Source: Micromonospora lupini str. Lupac 08 (GTDB lineage Bacteria; Actinomycetota; Actinomycetes; Mycobacteriales; Micromonosporaceae). From it: a stretch of DNA of 64,000 nucleotides. Positions 1 through 6,628 of this stretch are shown here, piece by piece. Each line of letters starts with the position of its first letter. Within the stretch, counting starts at the first letter, position 1. Made by a program: the position numbers and the translations under genes. The stretch is taken from the NCBI RefSeq assembly GCF_000297395.2, contig NZ_HF570108.1, positions 5,120,636 through 5,184,635 of the forward strand. Reading direction: 5' to 3'. The notes beneath the pieces are model-generated. The model saw nothing but the letters and a program-made list of their open reading frames with translations. It ran no database searches and was not told the origin of the DNA.

Positions 1-1522
1 TGAGCGCGAGCACCGCGCCCGGGTCGTGCGTGACGAGCACGATGGCGCCCGGGTAGTTGGCGATCGCGTCGAGCACCTGCTCGCGGCTGACCGGGTCGAG
101 GTTGTTCGTCGGCTCGTCGAGCAGCAGCACGTTGGCGCCGGAGCAGACAAGTGTGGACAGCGCCAGCCGGGTCTTCTCGCCGCCGGAGAGCACCCCGGCC
201 GGCTTGTTGACGTCGTCGCCGGAGAACAGGAACGCGCCGAGGATCTTGCGCAGGTCGGTGTCGGACTGCTCGACGGCTGCGGCGCGCATGTTCTCCAGCA
301 CCGTCCGCTCCACGTCGAGCGTCTCGTGCTCCTGGGCGTAGTAGCCCAGGCGCAGCCCGTGCCCCGCGTGCACCTCGCCGGTGTCCGGGTTGAGCAGGCC
401 GCCGAGCATCCGCAGCAGCGTCGTCTTGCCGGCGCCGTTGAGCCCCAGGATGGCCACCCGGGAACCCCGGTCCACCGCGACGTTGACGTCGGTGAAGATC
501 TCCAACGAGCCGTACGACTTGGACAGGCCGGTCGCGGTGAGCGGCGTCTTGCCGCACGGGGCGGGGCTGGGGAAGCGGACCTTGGCCACCCGGTCGGCGA
601 CGCGTACCTCCTCCAGACCGGAGATCAGCTTCTCGGCACGGCGGGCCATGTTCTGCGCGGCGACGGTCTTGGTGGCCTTGGCCCGCATCTTGTCGGCCTG
701 CGCCATCAGCGCGCCGGCCTTCTTCTCCGCGTTGGCCCGCTCCCGGCGGCGGCGGCGCTCGTCGGTCTCGCGTGCCTCCAGGTACGCCTTCCAGCCCAGG
801 TTGTAGACGTCGATCACGGACCGGGTGGCGTCGAGGAACCAGACCTTGTTGACCACCGACTCCAGCAGCGCGCCGTCGTGGGAGATCACGATGAGGCCGC
901 CCTTGTGGTTGGCGAGGAAGCCACGCAGCCAGGTGATCGAGTCGGCGTCGAGGTGGTTCGTCGGCTCGTCGAGCAGCAGGATGCCGCCGCCGTTCTCACC
1001 GGCGTCGCGGAACAGGATCCGCGCCAGCTCGATGCGCCGGCGCTGACCGCCGGAGAGGGTGCCGATGGTCTGGGCGAGCGCGCGGTCCGGAAGCCCCAGG
1101 TTGGCGCAGATACGGGCGGCCTCGGCCTCGGCCGCGTACCCGCCGAGGGCGGCGAACTGGTCCTCCAGAGCGCCGTAGCGACGGACCAGCTTGTCGCTGG
1201 AATCCTCGACGAGCTGGGCCTCGATCTCCTTCATCTGGGACATCAGCACGTCCAGGCCACGGGCGGAGAGCACCCGGTCGCGGCCGGTCACCTCCAGGTC
1301 ACCCGTGCGCGGGTCCTGCGGGAGGTAGCCGATGGCGCTGCGCTGGTCGATCTGCCCGCCGTACGGCTGTCCCTCGCCGGCGAGCACCTTCAGGGTGGTC
1401 GTCTTGCCGGCGCCGTTGCGGCCGACCAGGCCGATCCGGTCACCGGGCTGCACGCGCAGGGTGGTGTCGGACAGCAGGATCCGGGAGCCGGCACGCAACT
1501 CCAGGCCGGTGGCAGTGATCAT
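1..1522 (-). CDS. ABC-F family ATPase, ribosome-associated (3' end missing)
   Basis: Two ABC cassettes on one chain and no membrane segment, which defines the ABC-F group (EttA/Uup type translation factors or antibiotic-target protectors acting on the ribosome). In the 507 visible codons: first Walker A GRNGAGKTT near residues 34-42, first signature LSGGQRRR, first Walker B LLLDEPTNHLD, then the basic, coiled linker (many Arg, Glu, Ala) typical of the interdomain arm, second Walker A GLNGAGKTT, second signature LSGGEKTR and Walker B LLLDEPTNNLD. The start is ATG at 1522 (MITATGLELRAG), directly before the first cassette. The C-terminus runs off the left edge, probably by only a few tens of residues. 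The gene is divergent from the zinc peptidase at 1786. Whether it is a housekeeping factor or a resistance protein cannot be told from the sequence. Confidence 0.93.
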   Translation of the reverse strand, partial: MITATGLELRAGSRILLSDTTLRVQPGDRIGLVGRNGAGKTTTLKVLAGEGQPYGGQIDQRSAIGYLPQDPRTGDLEVTGRDRVLSARGLDVLMSQMKEIEAQLVEDSSDKLVRRYGALEDQFAALGGYAAEAEAARICANLGLPDRALAQTIGTLSGGQRRRIELARILFRDAGENGGGILLLDEPTNHLDADSITWLRGFLANHKGGLIVISHDGALLESVVNKVWFLDATRSVIDVYNLGWKAYLEARETDERRRRRERANAEKKAGALMAQADKMRAKATKTVAAQNMARRAEKLISGLEEVRVADRVAKVRFPSPAPCGKTPLTATGLSKSYGSLEIFTDVNVAVDRGSRVAILGLNGAGKTTLLRMLGGLLNPDTGEVHAGHGLRLGYYAQEHETLDVERTVLENMRAAAVEQSDTDLRKILGAFLFSGDDVNKPAGVLSGGEKTRLALSTLVCSGANVLLLDEPTNNLDPVSREQVLDAIANYPGAIVLVTHDPGAVLAL

Positions 1523-1785
1523 CTCGTGGGACTCGCTCTCGGGGTCTGGAAGGCTGACTCAGGGCACGCGAAAGCGCCGACGGGCTCAAGGGGCCCGGCG
1601 GCGCGGGGCGGTTCAGCCTTCGCAGCGCAGCACCCGACAAGTGTACCGGGCGCTCCCGGGCGGCCCGCCCGGATTACCAATCAAGATCATCGGGTACCGG
1701 AACGCCTGTCCGGACCCCGTCCGGCACTGAAGCGACACAACGACATACACACGACATTCACCGGCATACGGCGATCGGGGTCACC

Positions 1786-2709
1786 ATGGAACTCAACGAG
1801 CGGGCCGAGCTCGACACCTCCCAGGCCAACGATCTGGGGCGTGGATCCGGCGGTGGGGGCGGCGGCATGGGCATCCCCATCCCGGGCGGCGGCGGTCGGG
1901 GCGGCATCATCGGCATCGTGGTCGCCGTGCTCATCGCCCTGCTCGGCGGCGGCTTCGGCCTGAACGCCATGACCAACGGCGACGACGGCGGCCAGGCTGG
2001 CGGCGGCGACATAGACCAGGCGTGCGGCACCGCCAACCCGGACCGTCTCCAGGACGCGCGCTGCCGCAACCTGCTCTACGTCAACAGCATCCAGGGCTAC
2101 TGGCAGAAGGAATACCCGGAGCTTGGCAACGGAAAGTACGAGCCCACCACCACGAACTTCTTCCAGCAGGCCGTGAACACCGGCTGCGGTCAGGCCGACT
2201 CGGGCGTCGGCCCGTTCTACTGCCCCGCCGACAAGTTGGTGTACATCGACCTGAGCTTCTACGACGAGCTGGCCACCCGGTTCGGGGCGAAGGGCGAGTT
2301 CGCCCAGCCGTACGTGCTCGCGCACGAGTACGGCCACCACGTCCAGGACCTGCTCGGCACCAACGCCAAGGCCGGCCAGGGCGACCAGAGCGGCCCCAAA
2401 TCCGCGTCCGTACGGCTGGAGTTGCAGGCCGACTGCTACGCCGGCGCCTGGGCGAAGCACGCCACCGAGAGCAAGGACAAGACCGGCCAGCAGCCGCTGT
2501 TCAAGTCGATCACCGAGGCCGACGTCAGCCAGGCCATCGACACCGCCGAGGCGATCGGTGACGACAGCATCCAGGAACGCTCCGGCGGAAAGGTCAACCC
2601 GGACCAGTTCACCCACGGCACGTCCGAGCAGCGCAAGCGCTGGTTCACCCAGGGCTACACCGGCGGCGACCCGAAGAACTGCGACACCTTCGGCACCGAC
2701 CAGCTCTGA
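1786..2709 (+). CDS. ypfJ: Neutral zinc metallopeptidase, YpfJ/KPN_02809 family
   Basis: A 307-residue membrane-anchored putative zinc peptidase. The N-terminus is a Gly-rich linker (residues about 18-40), followed by one hydrophobic segment (about 41-60) and then an extracytoplasmic catalytic domain. The zinc motif HEYGH is at about 180-184 (AHEYGHHVQDLLG), and a third ligand is likely the Glu of LELQADCYAGAW near 212. The length and the order of motifs match the family, whose substrate is unknown. The start ATG at 1786 is preceded by a GGGG Shine-Dalgarno-like run 5 nt upstream. It stands alone, divergent from the ABC-F gene across a 263-bp spacer (1523-1785) in which I see only the two presumed promoters and no further structure. 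It converges on the small gene at 2772 through a hairpin terminator. Confidence 0.92.
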   Translation: MELNERAELDTSQANDLGRGSGGGGGGMGIPIPGGGGRGGIIGIVVAVLIALLGGGFGLNAMTNGDDGGQAGGGDIDQACGTANPDRLQDARCRNLLYVNSIQGYWQKEYPELGNGKYEPTTTNFFQQAVNTGCGQADSGVGPFYCPADKLVYIDLSFYDELATRFGAKGEFAQPYVLAHEYGHHVQDLLGTNAKAGQGDQSGPKSASVRLELQADCYAGAWAKHATESKDKTGQQPLFKSITEADVSQAIDTAEAIGDDSIQERSGGKVNPDQFTHGTSEQRKRWFTQGYTGGDPKNCDTFGTDQL

Positions 2710-2727
2710 CAACCCATTCCGCTGTAC

Positions 2728-2759
2728 GTCGTGGCAGGTCCTCCGGGGCCTGCCACGAC
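2728..2759. terminator. Bidirectional hairpin between ypfJ and NTF2-like gene
   Basis: Perfect 11-bp stem (GTCGTGGCAGG / CCTGCCACGAC) with a 10-nt loop, lying in the 62-bp gap between two convergent genes. There is no T-run on either side, as is common for actinobacterial terminators. Confidence 0.7.
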
Positions 2760-2771
2760 CCCGTTCGCGCC

Positions 2772-3137
2772 TCAGTCGAGTCGGGAGACCTGGTAGTGCC
2801 CGATGAGCCAGTCGTCGTCGATCCGTCGGACGACCACGCCGAGGTGGACGGTGAGGGCCGGCCGGTCGGTGAAGCCGAACTCGACCTCCAGATAGCCCAG
2901 GACCACGTCGTCGGCGAGACGCCGGGTCTCCCGGATCTCGTACGCGGCGGTCAGGCCGAGCGGCTGCGCGGCGTAGTACGCGGCGACCCCGTCCCGGCCG
3001 ACCGTGTACGGATGCAGACCCTGGAAGATCGCGTCCTCGGTGAAGCAGGACGCGACATCATCTGGCTCGTGCGCGTCGACCGCCGACTTCCACCGGTCGA
3101 GGACGTCCCGCAGGATCTGCGCCTCGCTGCTGACCAT
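2772..3137 (-). CDS. SnoaL/NTF2-like fold small protein
   Basis: A 121-residue protein with the pattern of the NTF2/SnoaL superfamily: N-terminal helices (LRDVLDRWKSAVDAHEPDDVASCFTED), then a curved sheet ending in DDDWLIGHYQVSRLD. Members are either small enzymes or simple ligand-binding domains (SgcJ/EcaC-like). No catalytic residue can be assigned. The start was placed at ATG 3137 because a GAGGG ribosome site lies 7 nt upstream; a TTG at 3143 would overlap the upstream stop as TTGA but sits too close to that site. It is the second gene of a two-gene unit with the muconolactone isomerase-like gene, 2 nt apart, and so is probably translationally coupled to it. Function unknown. Confidence 0.8.
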   Translation of the reverse strand: MVSSEAQILRDVLDRWKSAVDAHEPDDVASCFTEDAIFQGLHPYTVGRDGVAAYYAAQPLGLTAAYEIRETRRLADDVVLGYLEVEFGFTDRPALTVHLGVVVRRIDDDWLIGHYQVSRLD

Positions 3138-3139
3138 GG

Positions 3140-3451
3140 TCAAGCCCTCGGCTGCCGGATCGGCTGACCCGGGTCGTTCGGGTGCGGCGTCAACGGGGTG
3201 ACCGTCTCACGCCGCCAGGCGCGCAACGGCATCGACGCGAGGACCCTCTCCAACTCGTCGGCGTCGGCGGCCTCGAAGAGCCCCCACGTACGCCACTCCC
3301 CCGGCGCCAGCGGCGGCCGCCACAGCCGCAGGAGGCTGCCCTGCGCCGTCAGCTCGGCCGAACGTGCCGCCTCGCGCGTGCGCATGTCGGCGACCCCGTC
3401 CTCGGACGTGCCGTCGGGAACTGTCGTCACCATGTCCACCAGAAACTCCAC
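3140..3451 (-). CDS. Muconolactone delta-isomerase-like small protein
   Basis: A 103-residue ferredoxin-fold protein. It begins VEFLVDMVTTVPDG, like the first strand of muconolactone isomerases (catechol ortho-cleavage pathway), and carries the usual middle piece GSLLRLWRPPLAPGEWRTWGLF followed by a helix (DADELERVLASM) and a C-terminal strand with Pro-rich end (VTPLTPHPNDPGQP). GTG at 3451 is chosen as start because it restores the family N-terminus and has GGAGG 8 nt upstream; longer open frames upstream are not supported. No other catechol-degradation gene is nearby, so a role in aromatic catabolism is doubtful. Such stand-alone MIase-like proteins in actinobacteria are often of unknown function. 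Its stop is 2 nt before the ATG of the NTF2-like gene. Confidence 0.78.
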   Translation of the reverse strand: MEFLVDMVTTVPDGTSEDGVADMRTREAARSAELTAQGSLLRLWRPPLAPGEWRTWGLFEAADADELERVLASMPLRAWRRETVTPLTPHPNDPGQPIRQPRA

Positions 3452-3679
3452 GGGCCCATCCTCCGACCGCCGGCCCGGGAGTACGACGGGAACCCGCTTC
3501 TTGGTGGCGGTCGTCTCCCCGCGGGCCGCCGTTCGCCACCGCCGGAAAGGGCCGGGCTCCGCCCCACACGTCCTGCCGAACGCGGTGCCGGAGAGCGCCG
3601 GGCGGTCCGCACATCCCGGCGACACGCTGGCCGGAAGAGGGCGGGGCGGCCCGCACATCCGGGACGCGTGCCGCCGTCG

Positions 3680-4342
3680 TCACCCGGCGAGGTCGGGTGC
3701 CGGGTCGCGCAGCCGGATCCGCACCGCCCGGGCCGCGACCACCGCCGCGACCAGCACCGCGTGCCGTGGCTCCGGCACGTCGAGCAGCCGCTCGGCGCGC
3801 AGCGGCACGAGCGGGGCCAACCGTCGGTCGGCCAGCACCGTGTCCACGGCCCGCCGGTCACCGCCGCAGACGAGCGCCGTCAGCCGTGCCGCCTCCGGCA
3901 ACAGCAGGCGTACGGCCAGGTCCGCCGCGTCACCCAGCGCCGCCTTGGCCTGATTGTCGCGCCGACGGGCGAACCGGTGCTGCGACCAACCTCCGGCGGC
4001 GGTGCGCCCCTGCACGTACCTGGTGTCCACCTTGGAGACCACGAGGTCGGGGCCCTGCGCCACACCGACCGCCACCGCGCCCTTGCGGGCCAGTAGCAGG
4101 CCGATCCGGTGCGGCGTGCCGGCGGCGGCCACGAAGGCGTCCACGTCCGCGCCGACCGGAGCGCCCGGTGGGGCGTACAGCTCGGCGGTGCTCCCGTCGG
4201 GGGCGGTGAGCAGCAGCCCGTACTCCCGTGCGGTGGTGGTGGGCGGGCCGTGCCGGTCGGCGAAGCCTTCGACCCAGCGGCCGACGCGGGCCGGGTCGAC
4301 CTCGACCCACCGGCCGCCCCCGGCTGCGGGTCGACTGGTCAC
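3680..4342 (-). CDS. acVLRF1-type (Vms1-like) peptidyl-tRNA hydrolase
   Basis: A 220-residue protein matching the actinobacterial VLRF1 group, bacterial relatives of eukaryotic Vms1/ANKZF1 and release factor eRF1. These proteins cleave peptidyl-tRNA on stalled or split large ribosomal subunits. The release-loop region is visible at residues about 116-131: GGWSQHRFARRRDNQ, with a GGxxQ arrangement resembling the eRF1 GGQ motif (Gln about 121). Upstream it has the strand DLVVSKVDTRYVQGRT and downstream a helix rich in Ala and Leu ending in a regular alpha/beta domain. The start is GTG at 4342 (VTSRPAAGGGRWVEVDP); the frame stays open further upstream but without family-like sequence. LysE-type exporter lies 53 nt upstream on the same strand. 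A role in ribosome quality control is inferred from the family. Confidence 0.82.
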   Translation of the reverse strand: MTSRPAAGGGRWVEVDPARVGRWVEGFADRHGPPTTTAREYGLLLTAPDGSTAELYAPPGAPVGADVDAFVAAAGTPHRIGLLLARKGAVAVGVAQGPDLVVSKVDTRYVQGRTAAGGWSQHRFARRRDNQAKAALGDAADLAVRLLLPEAARLTALVCGGDRRAVDTVLADRRLAPLVPLRAERLLDVPEPRHAVLVAAVVAARAVRIRLRDPAPDLAG

Positions 4343-4395
4343 GGCCCCGACCGTACGCCACCGCCGCCCCGATCGGGCCGTCGGGCGGGTGCGGC

Positions 4396-5028
4396 TCAGC
4401 CCGGCAGCAGCGCCGCCACGGCGAGCGCGGCGATGAGCGCGCTGGAGACCAGGCCGGTGACCAGCCGGCCGCGCGGCCCGGTCAGGGCCCGACCGACAAT
4501 CGTGCCGCCGCCGGCGATGAGCAGCTGCCAGCTCGCCGACGCCAGGAAGACGCCCGCCACGAAGAACGCGGCGGTCAGCCCGTCCGCGTCGACGGTGGCC
4601 CGGCGGCCCAGCACCAGCGCGGCGAAGTAGAGCACCGTCGTCGGGTTCAGCAGGGTCAGCCCGAGCAGCGCCGCGTAGGCCCGCCCCGGAGTGCTCAGGC
4701 CCTGCCCGGCGCGTGCCGCCGGCGGTCGGCGCGAGCGGTGGGCGGCCCAGGTCCGCCAGAGGCCGTGCGCGGCGAGACCCAGCAGGACCACGGCGGCCAC
4801 CACCCGCAACGGACCGGCGGCCGGCGCGATGATCCCGGCCAGACCCGCGCCGCCGAGCGCGGCGACCGCCGCGTAGAGCCCGTCGGCCGTCGCCACCGCG
4901 AGCGCCGCGGCCGCCCCGACCCGGAACGAGGTACGGGCACTGAGCCCCAGGATGAGAATCGCGATCGCGCCAACGGGGATGGCGACGCCGTAGCCGGCCA
5001 CCAGACCGGCGAGGAACGCCCCGCTCAC
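4396..5028 (-). CDS. LysE/RhtB family amino-acid exporter
   Basis: A 210-residue integral membrane protein with about six hydrophobic segments and the LysE-family opening (FLAGLVAGYGVAIPVGAIAIL, where the first helix holds the conserved Pro/Gly-rich G-x-A-x-P-G-P-type motif, here PVG). A second conserved loop LLGLTLLNPTTVLYFAAL near residues 130-148 contains the LNP motif of the family. A charged cytoplasmic loop (RTWAAHRSRRPPAARAG) separates the two halves. These proteins export basic amino acids, homoserine/threonine or other small metabolites using the proton gradient; the substrate is not predictable here. GTG start at 5028. A G-quadruplex-forming tract lies 160-180 bp upstream on the coding strand. 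Confidence 0.88.
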   Translation of the reverse strand: MSGAFLAGLVAGYGVAIPVGAIAILILGLSARTSFRVGAAAALAVATADGLYAAVAALGGAGLAGIIAPAAGPLRVVAAVVLLGLAAHGLWRTWAAHRSRRPPAARAGQGLSTPGRAYAALLGLTLLNPTTVLYFAALVLGRRATVDADGLTAAFFVAGVFLASASWQLLIAGGGTIVGRALTGPRGRLVTGLVSSALIAALAVAALLPG

Positions 5029-5435
5029 GACGGCGGGCGGCGGATCGAAGCGACGGCCGGTGCGGTGCGCTGTCGACGCGCGGCAGTGGCCGCACGGACA
5101 GAAACCTGCATCGGGTACGCCTCAATCACCAGCGCATCCTGCGCGCCGAAGCCACGCCCCCGCCACCGATTTTTCCCACCCCGACACCCCCACCCCACCC
5201 CACCCCACGCCACGCCCCGCGTCACCGCCGGGAACGCGCAACGTCGGGGATGTTGCTGTCTCTGGGACTGGGGAGGCAGCACTCTCGCCGATGTTGTGCG
5301 GATCTTCGGCTCGGTCGGGGCCGAGATCGTGCTCGATCCTGGTTCTGGTGGCCTTACCACCGAAGCGCCGACACCACTACATCCAGGAAACTGCGTGATC
5401 TTGCCCTGCGGCGCGCCTGCTTCGACGTGAAACGG
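5029..5435. other. Gene-free spacer upstream of lysE-like gene, with G-quadruplex tract
   Basis: No credible coding frame: all open frames here lack ribosome sites and family-like sequence. The notable element is 5187-5206, where the minus strand (coding strand of the LysE-type gene) reads as four runs of at least four G separated by single T, with further GGGG and GGG runs to 5175. The spacer also carries the lysE promoter, which I cannot place confidently. Confidence 0.6.
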
Positions 5436-5473
5436 GTCGAGCGCGGCGCCCCTGGTGGGGCGTCGCGCTCGAC
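5436..5473 (-). terminator. Terminator of the SUF operon
   Basis: A 17-bp stem with a single mismatch (GTCGAGCGCGGCGCCCC pairing with GGGGCGTCGCGCTCGAC) and a TGGT loop, starting 24 nt after the sufT stop. The minus strand continues with a short GTTTC stretch. A strong candidate intrinsic terminator. Confidence 0.85.
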
Positions 5474-5496
5474 GGGTGGAGCCGACCGGGGTCGGG

Positions 5497-6078
5497 TCAG
5501 ACGTTGAAGCCGAGGGAACGGAGCTGGTCCCGACCCTCGTCAGTGATCTTGTCCGGGCCCCACGGCGGGAGCCACACCCAGTTGATCCGGATGTCGTTGA
5601 CCAGGCCGCCGCCGGGGCCGGTGGTCAGGGCCTGCCGGGTCTGGTCCTCGATCACGTCGGTCAGCGGGCAGGCGGCGGACGTGAGCGTCATGTCCAGGGT
5701 GGCGACGTTCTCGTCGTCGACGTGCACCCCGTACACCAGGCCCAGGTCGACCACGTTGATGCCCAGCTCGGGGTCGACGACGTCCTTCATCGCCTCCTCG
5801 ATGTCGGCGATCATGGCCTTGCTGACGCCGCCCGCCGAGGTGACGGCATCGCCGGCACCCGGAGTCGCAGCGCCGTCGGCCGCGGCAGCGTCGCCTGCGC
5901 CCGGCGCCGCAGCGCCGTCGGTAGCAGCGCCGTCGCCGGCAGCCGGCGTCGCGGCGGCGTTGGTCGTCGCGGCGGCGTTGGTCGTCTGGGCTCCGTCGGT
6001 CGTCACGGCGTCGGTCTGCGGCGCCGCGGTGGCGTCACCGGCCTCCGGCGTCGCCGCGGTAGCGGTGTTCTCGCTCAT
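5497..6078 (-). CDS. sufT: SufT-type metal-sulfur cluster assembly factor (DUF59/MIP18) with Ala-rich N-terminal extension
   Basis: The C-terminal about 105 residues are a DUF59/MIP18 domain: VSKAMIADIEEAMKDVVDPE, the strand DLGLVYGVHVDD, and the conserved Cys loop LTSAACPLTDVIEDQ, ending in the family motif INWVWLPPWGPDKIT. In actinobacteria this domain (Rv1466-like) is the last gene of the SUF operon and helps mature Fe-S proteins. The first about 88 residues are low complexity (Ala, Thr, Gly, Asp, Asn) and include a 13-residue tandem repeat, ATDGAAAPGAGDA then AADGAATPGAGDA; this tail is absent from typical short members (about 100-130 aa). ATG at 6078 has GGAGG 7 nt upstream and overlaps (ATGA) the stop of a 26-codon frame that links it to sufU. 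Confidence 0.9.
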   Translation of the reverse strand: MSENTATAATPEAGDATAAPQTDAVTTDGAQTTNAAATTNAAATPAAGDGAATDGAAAPGAGDAAAADGAATPGAGDAVTSAGGVSKAMIADIEEAMKDVVDPELGINVVDLGLVYGVHVDDENVATLDMTLTSAACPLTDVIEDQTRQALTTGPGGGLVNDIRINWVWLPPWGPDKITDEGRDQLRSLGFNV

Positions 6079-6155
6079 GCCGTCCCTCCGGTTCGCTTCG
6101 TGATGCCACCGGGCACCACAGTGCTGCTGGAACTCGCTCGCTGTCGCTCGCTCAC
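6075..6155 (-). CDS. 26-codon coupling peptide between sufU and sufT (cassette copy B)
   Basis: GTG at 6155 overlaps the sufU stop as GTGA, and the TGA at 6077-6075 overlaps the sufT ATG as ATGA, so a ribosome could pass through all three frames without release. The peptide begins MSERQRASSSS and ends RTGGTA. The DNA is clearly homologous to 19792-19875: the last 24 nt before the next start differ at only a few positions (shared AGCGAA-CGGAG-GACGGCATGA). No known domain. It may be a translated linker rather than a functional protein. The cassette supplies the GGAGG ribosome site used by sufT. Confidence 0.45.
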   Translation of the reverse strand: MSERQRASSSSTVVPGGITKRTGGTA

Positions 6156-6628
6156 GCCTTCACCTCCGGGCTCGCGCCCACGCCGGCGCGTGCCGCGGCG
6201 TCCTTGAACGCCATCCACGGCAGCAGCGCGCACTTGACCCGGGCGGGGTAGCGGGCGACGCCCGCGAAGGCCACCCCGTCACCGAGTACGTCCTCGTCCG
6301 GCGTGACCTGGCCACGGCCGGACATCAACTCGACGAACGCCTCGTGCACCTCGAATGCTTCCCCGGCGTCCCGACCGCGCAGCAGTTCGTGCAGGACGCT
6401 CGCCGACGCCTGGCTGATCGAGCAGCCCATGCCGTCGTACGAGATGTCGTGCAGCACGTCGCCGTCGGTGGCCACCCGGACGGTGACCTCGTCGCCGCAG
6501 GTCGGGTTGACGTGGTGCGCCTCCGCGACCCGGTCGGTCGCGTCGTCGGCGTCGCGCAGGCCACGGCCGTGCGGATGCTTGTAGTGGTCCAGGATGATCT
6601 CCTGGTAGAGCTGGTCGAGTTGCACCAT
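6152..6628 (-). CDS. sufU: SufU-type Fe-S cluster scaffold / sulfur acceptor
   Basis: A 158-residue NifU-like protein. The three conserved Cys are visible: NPTCGDEVTV (with the Asp of CGDE), DGMGCSISQAS and RVKCALLPWMAF. The N-terminus LDQLYQEIILDHYKHPHGRG is the standard SufU opening, and the 18-21 residue insertion that distinguishes SufU from IscU lies between the second and third Cys. In Gram-positive SUF systems SufU is a zinc-bearing sulfur transferase that takes persulfide from SufS. The ATG at 6628 shares one base with the sufS stop (TGATG), implying coupled translation. The stop overlaps the GTG of a 26-codon linker frame. Interacts with SufS and the SufBCD scaffold by family knowledge. 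Confidence 0.95.
   Translation of the reverse strand: MVQLDQLYQEIILDHYKHPHGRGLRDADDATDRVAEAHHVNPTCGDEVTVRVATDGDVLHDISYDGMGCSISQASASVLHELLRGRDAGEAFEVHEAFVELMSGRGQVTPDEDVLGDGVAFAGVARYPARVKCALLPWMAFKDAAARAGVGASPEVKA

Noticed and set aside
26..1963. Plus-strand frame over the ABC-F gene and into ypfJ
   Set aside because: Antisense shadow of an ABC-F ATPase with both Walker sites and signatures; it also overlaps ypfJ in another frame.
3140..3451. Catechol degradation gene
   Set aside because: Resembles muconolactone isomerase, but no other aromatic-pathway gene is nearby.
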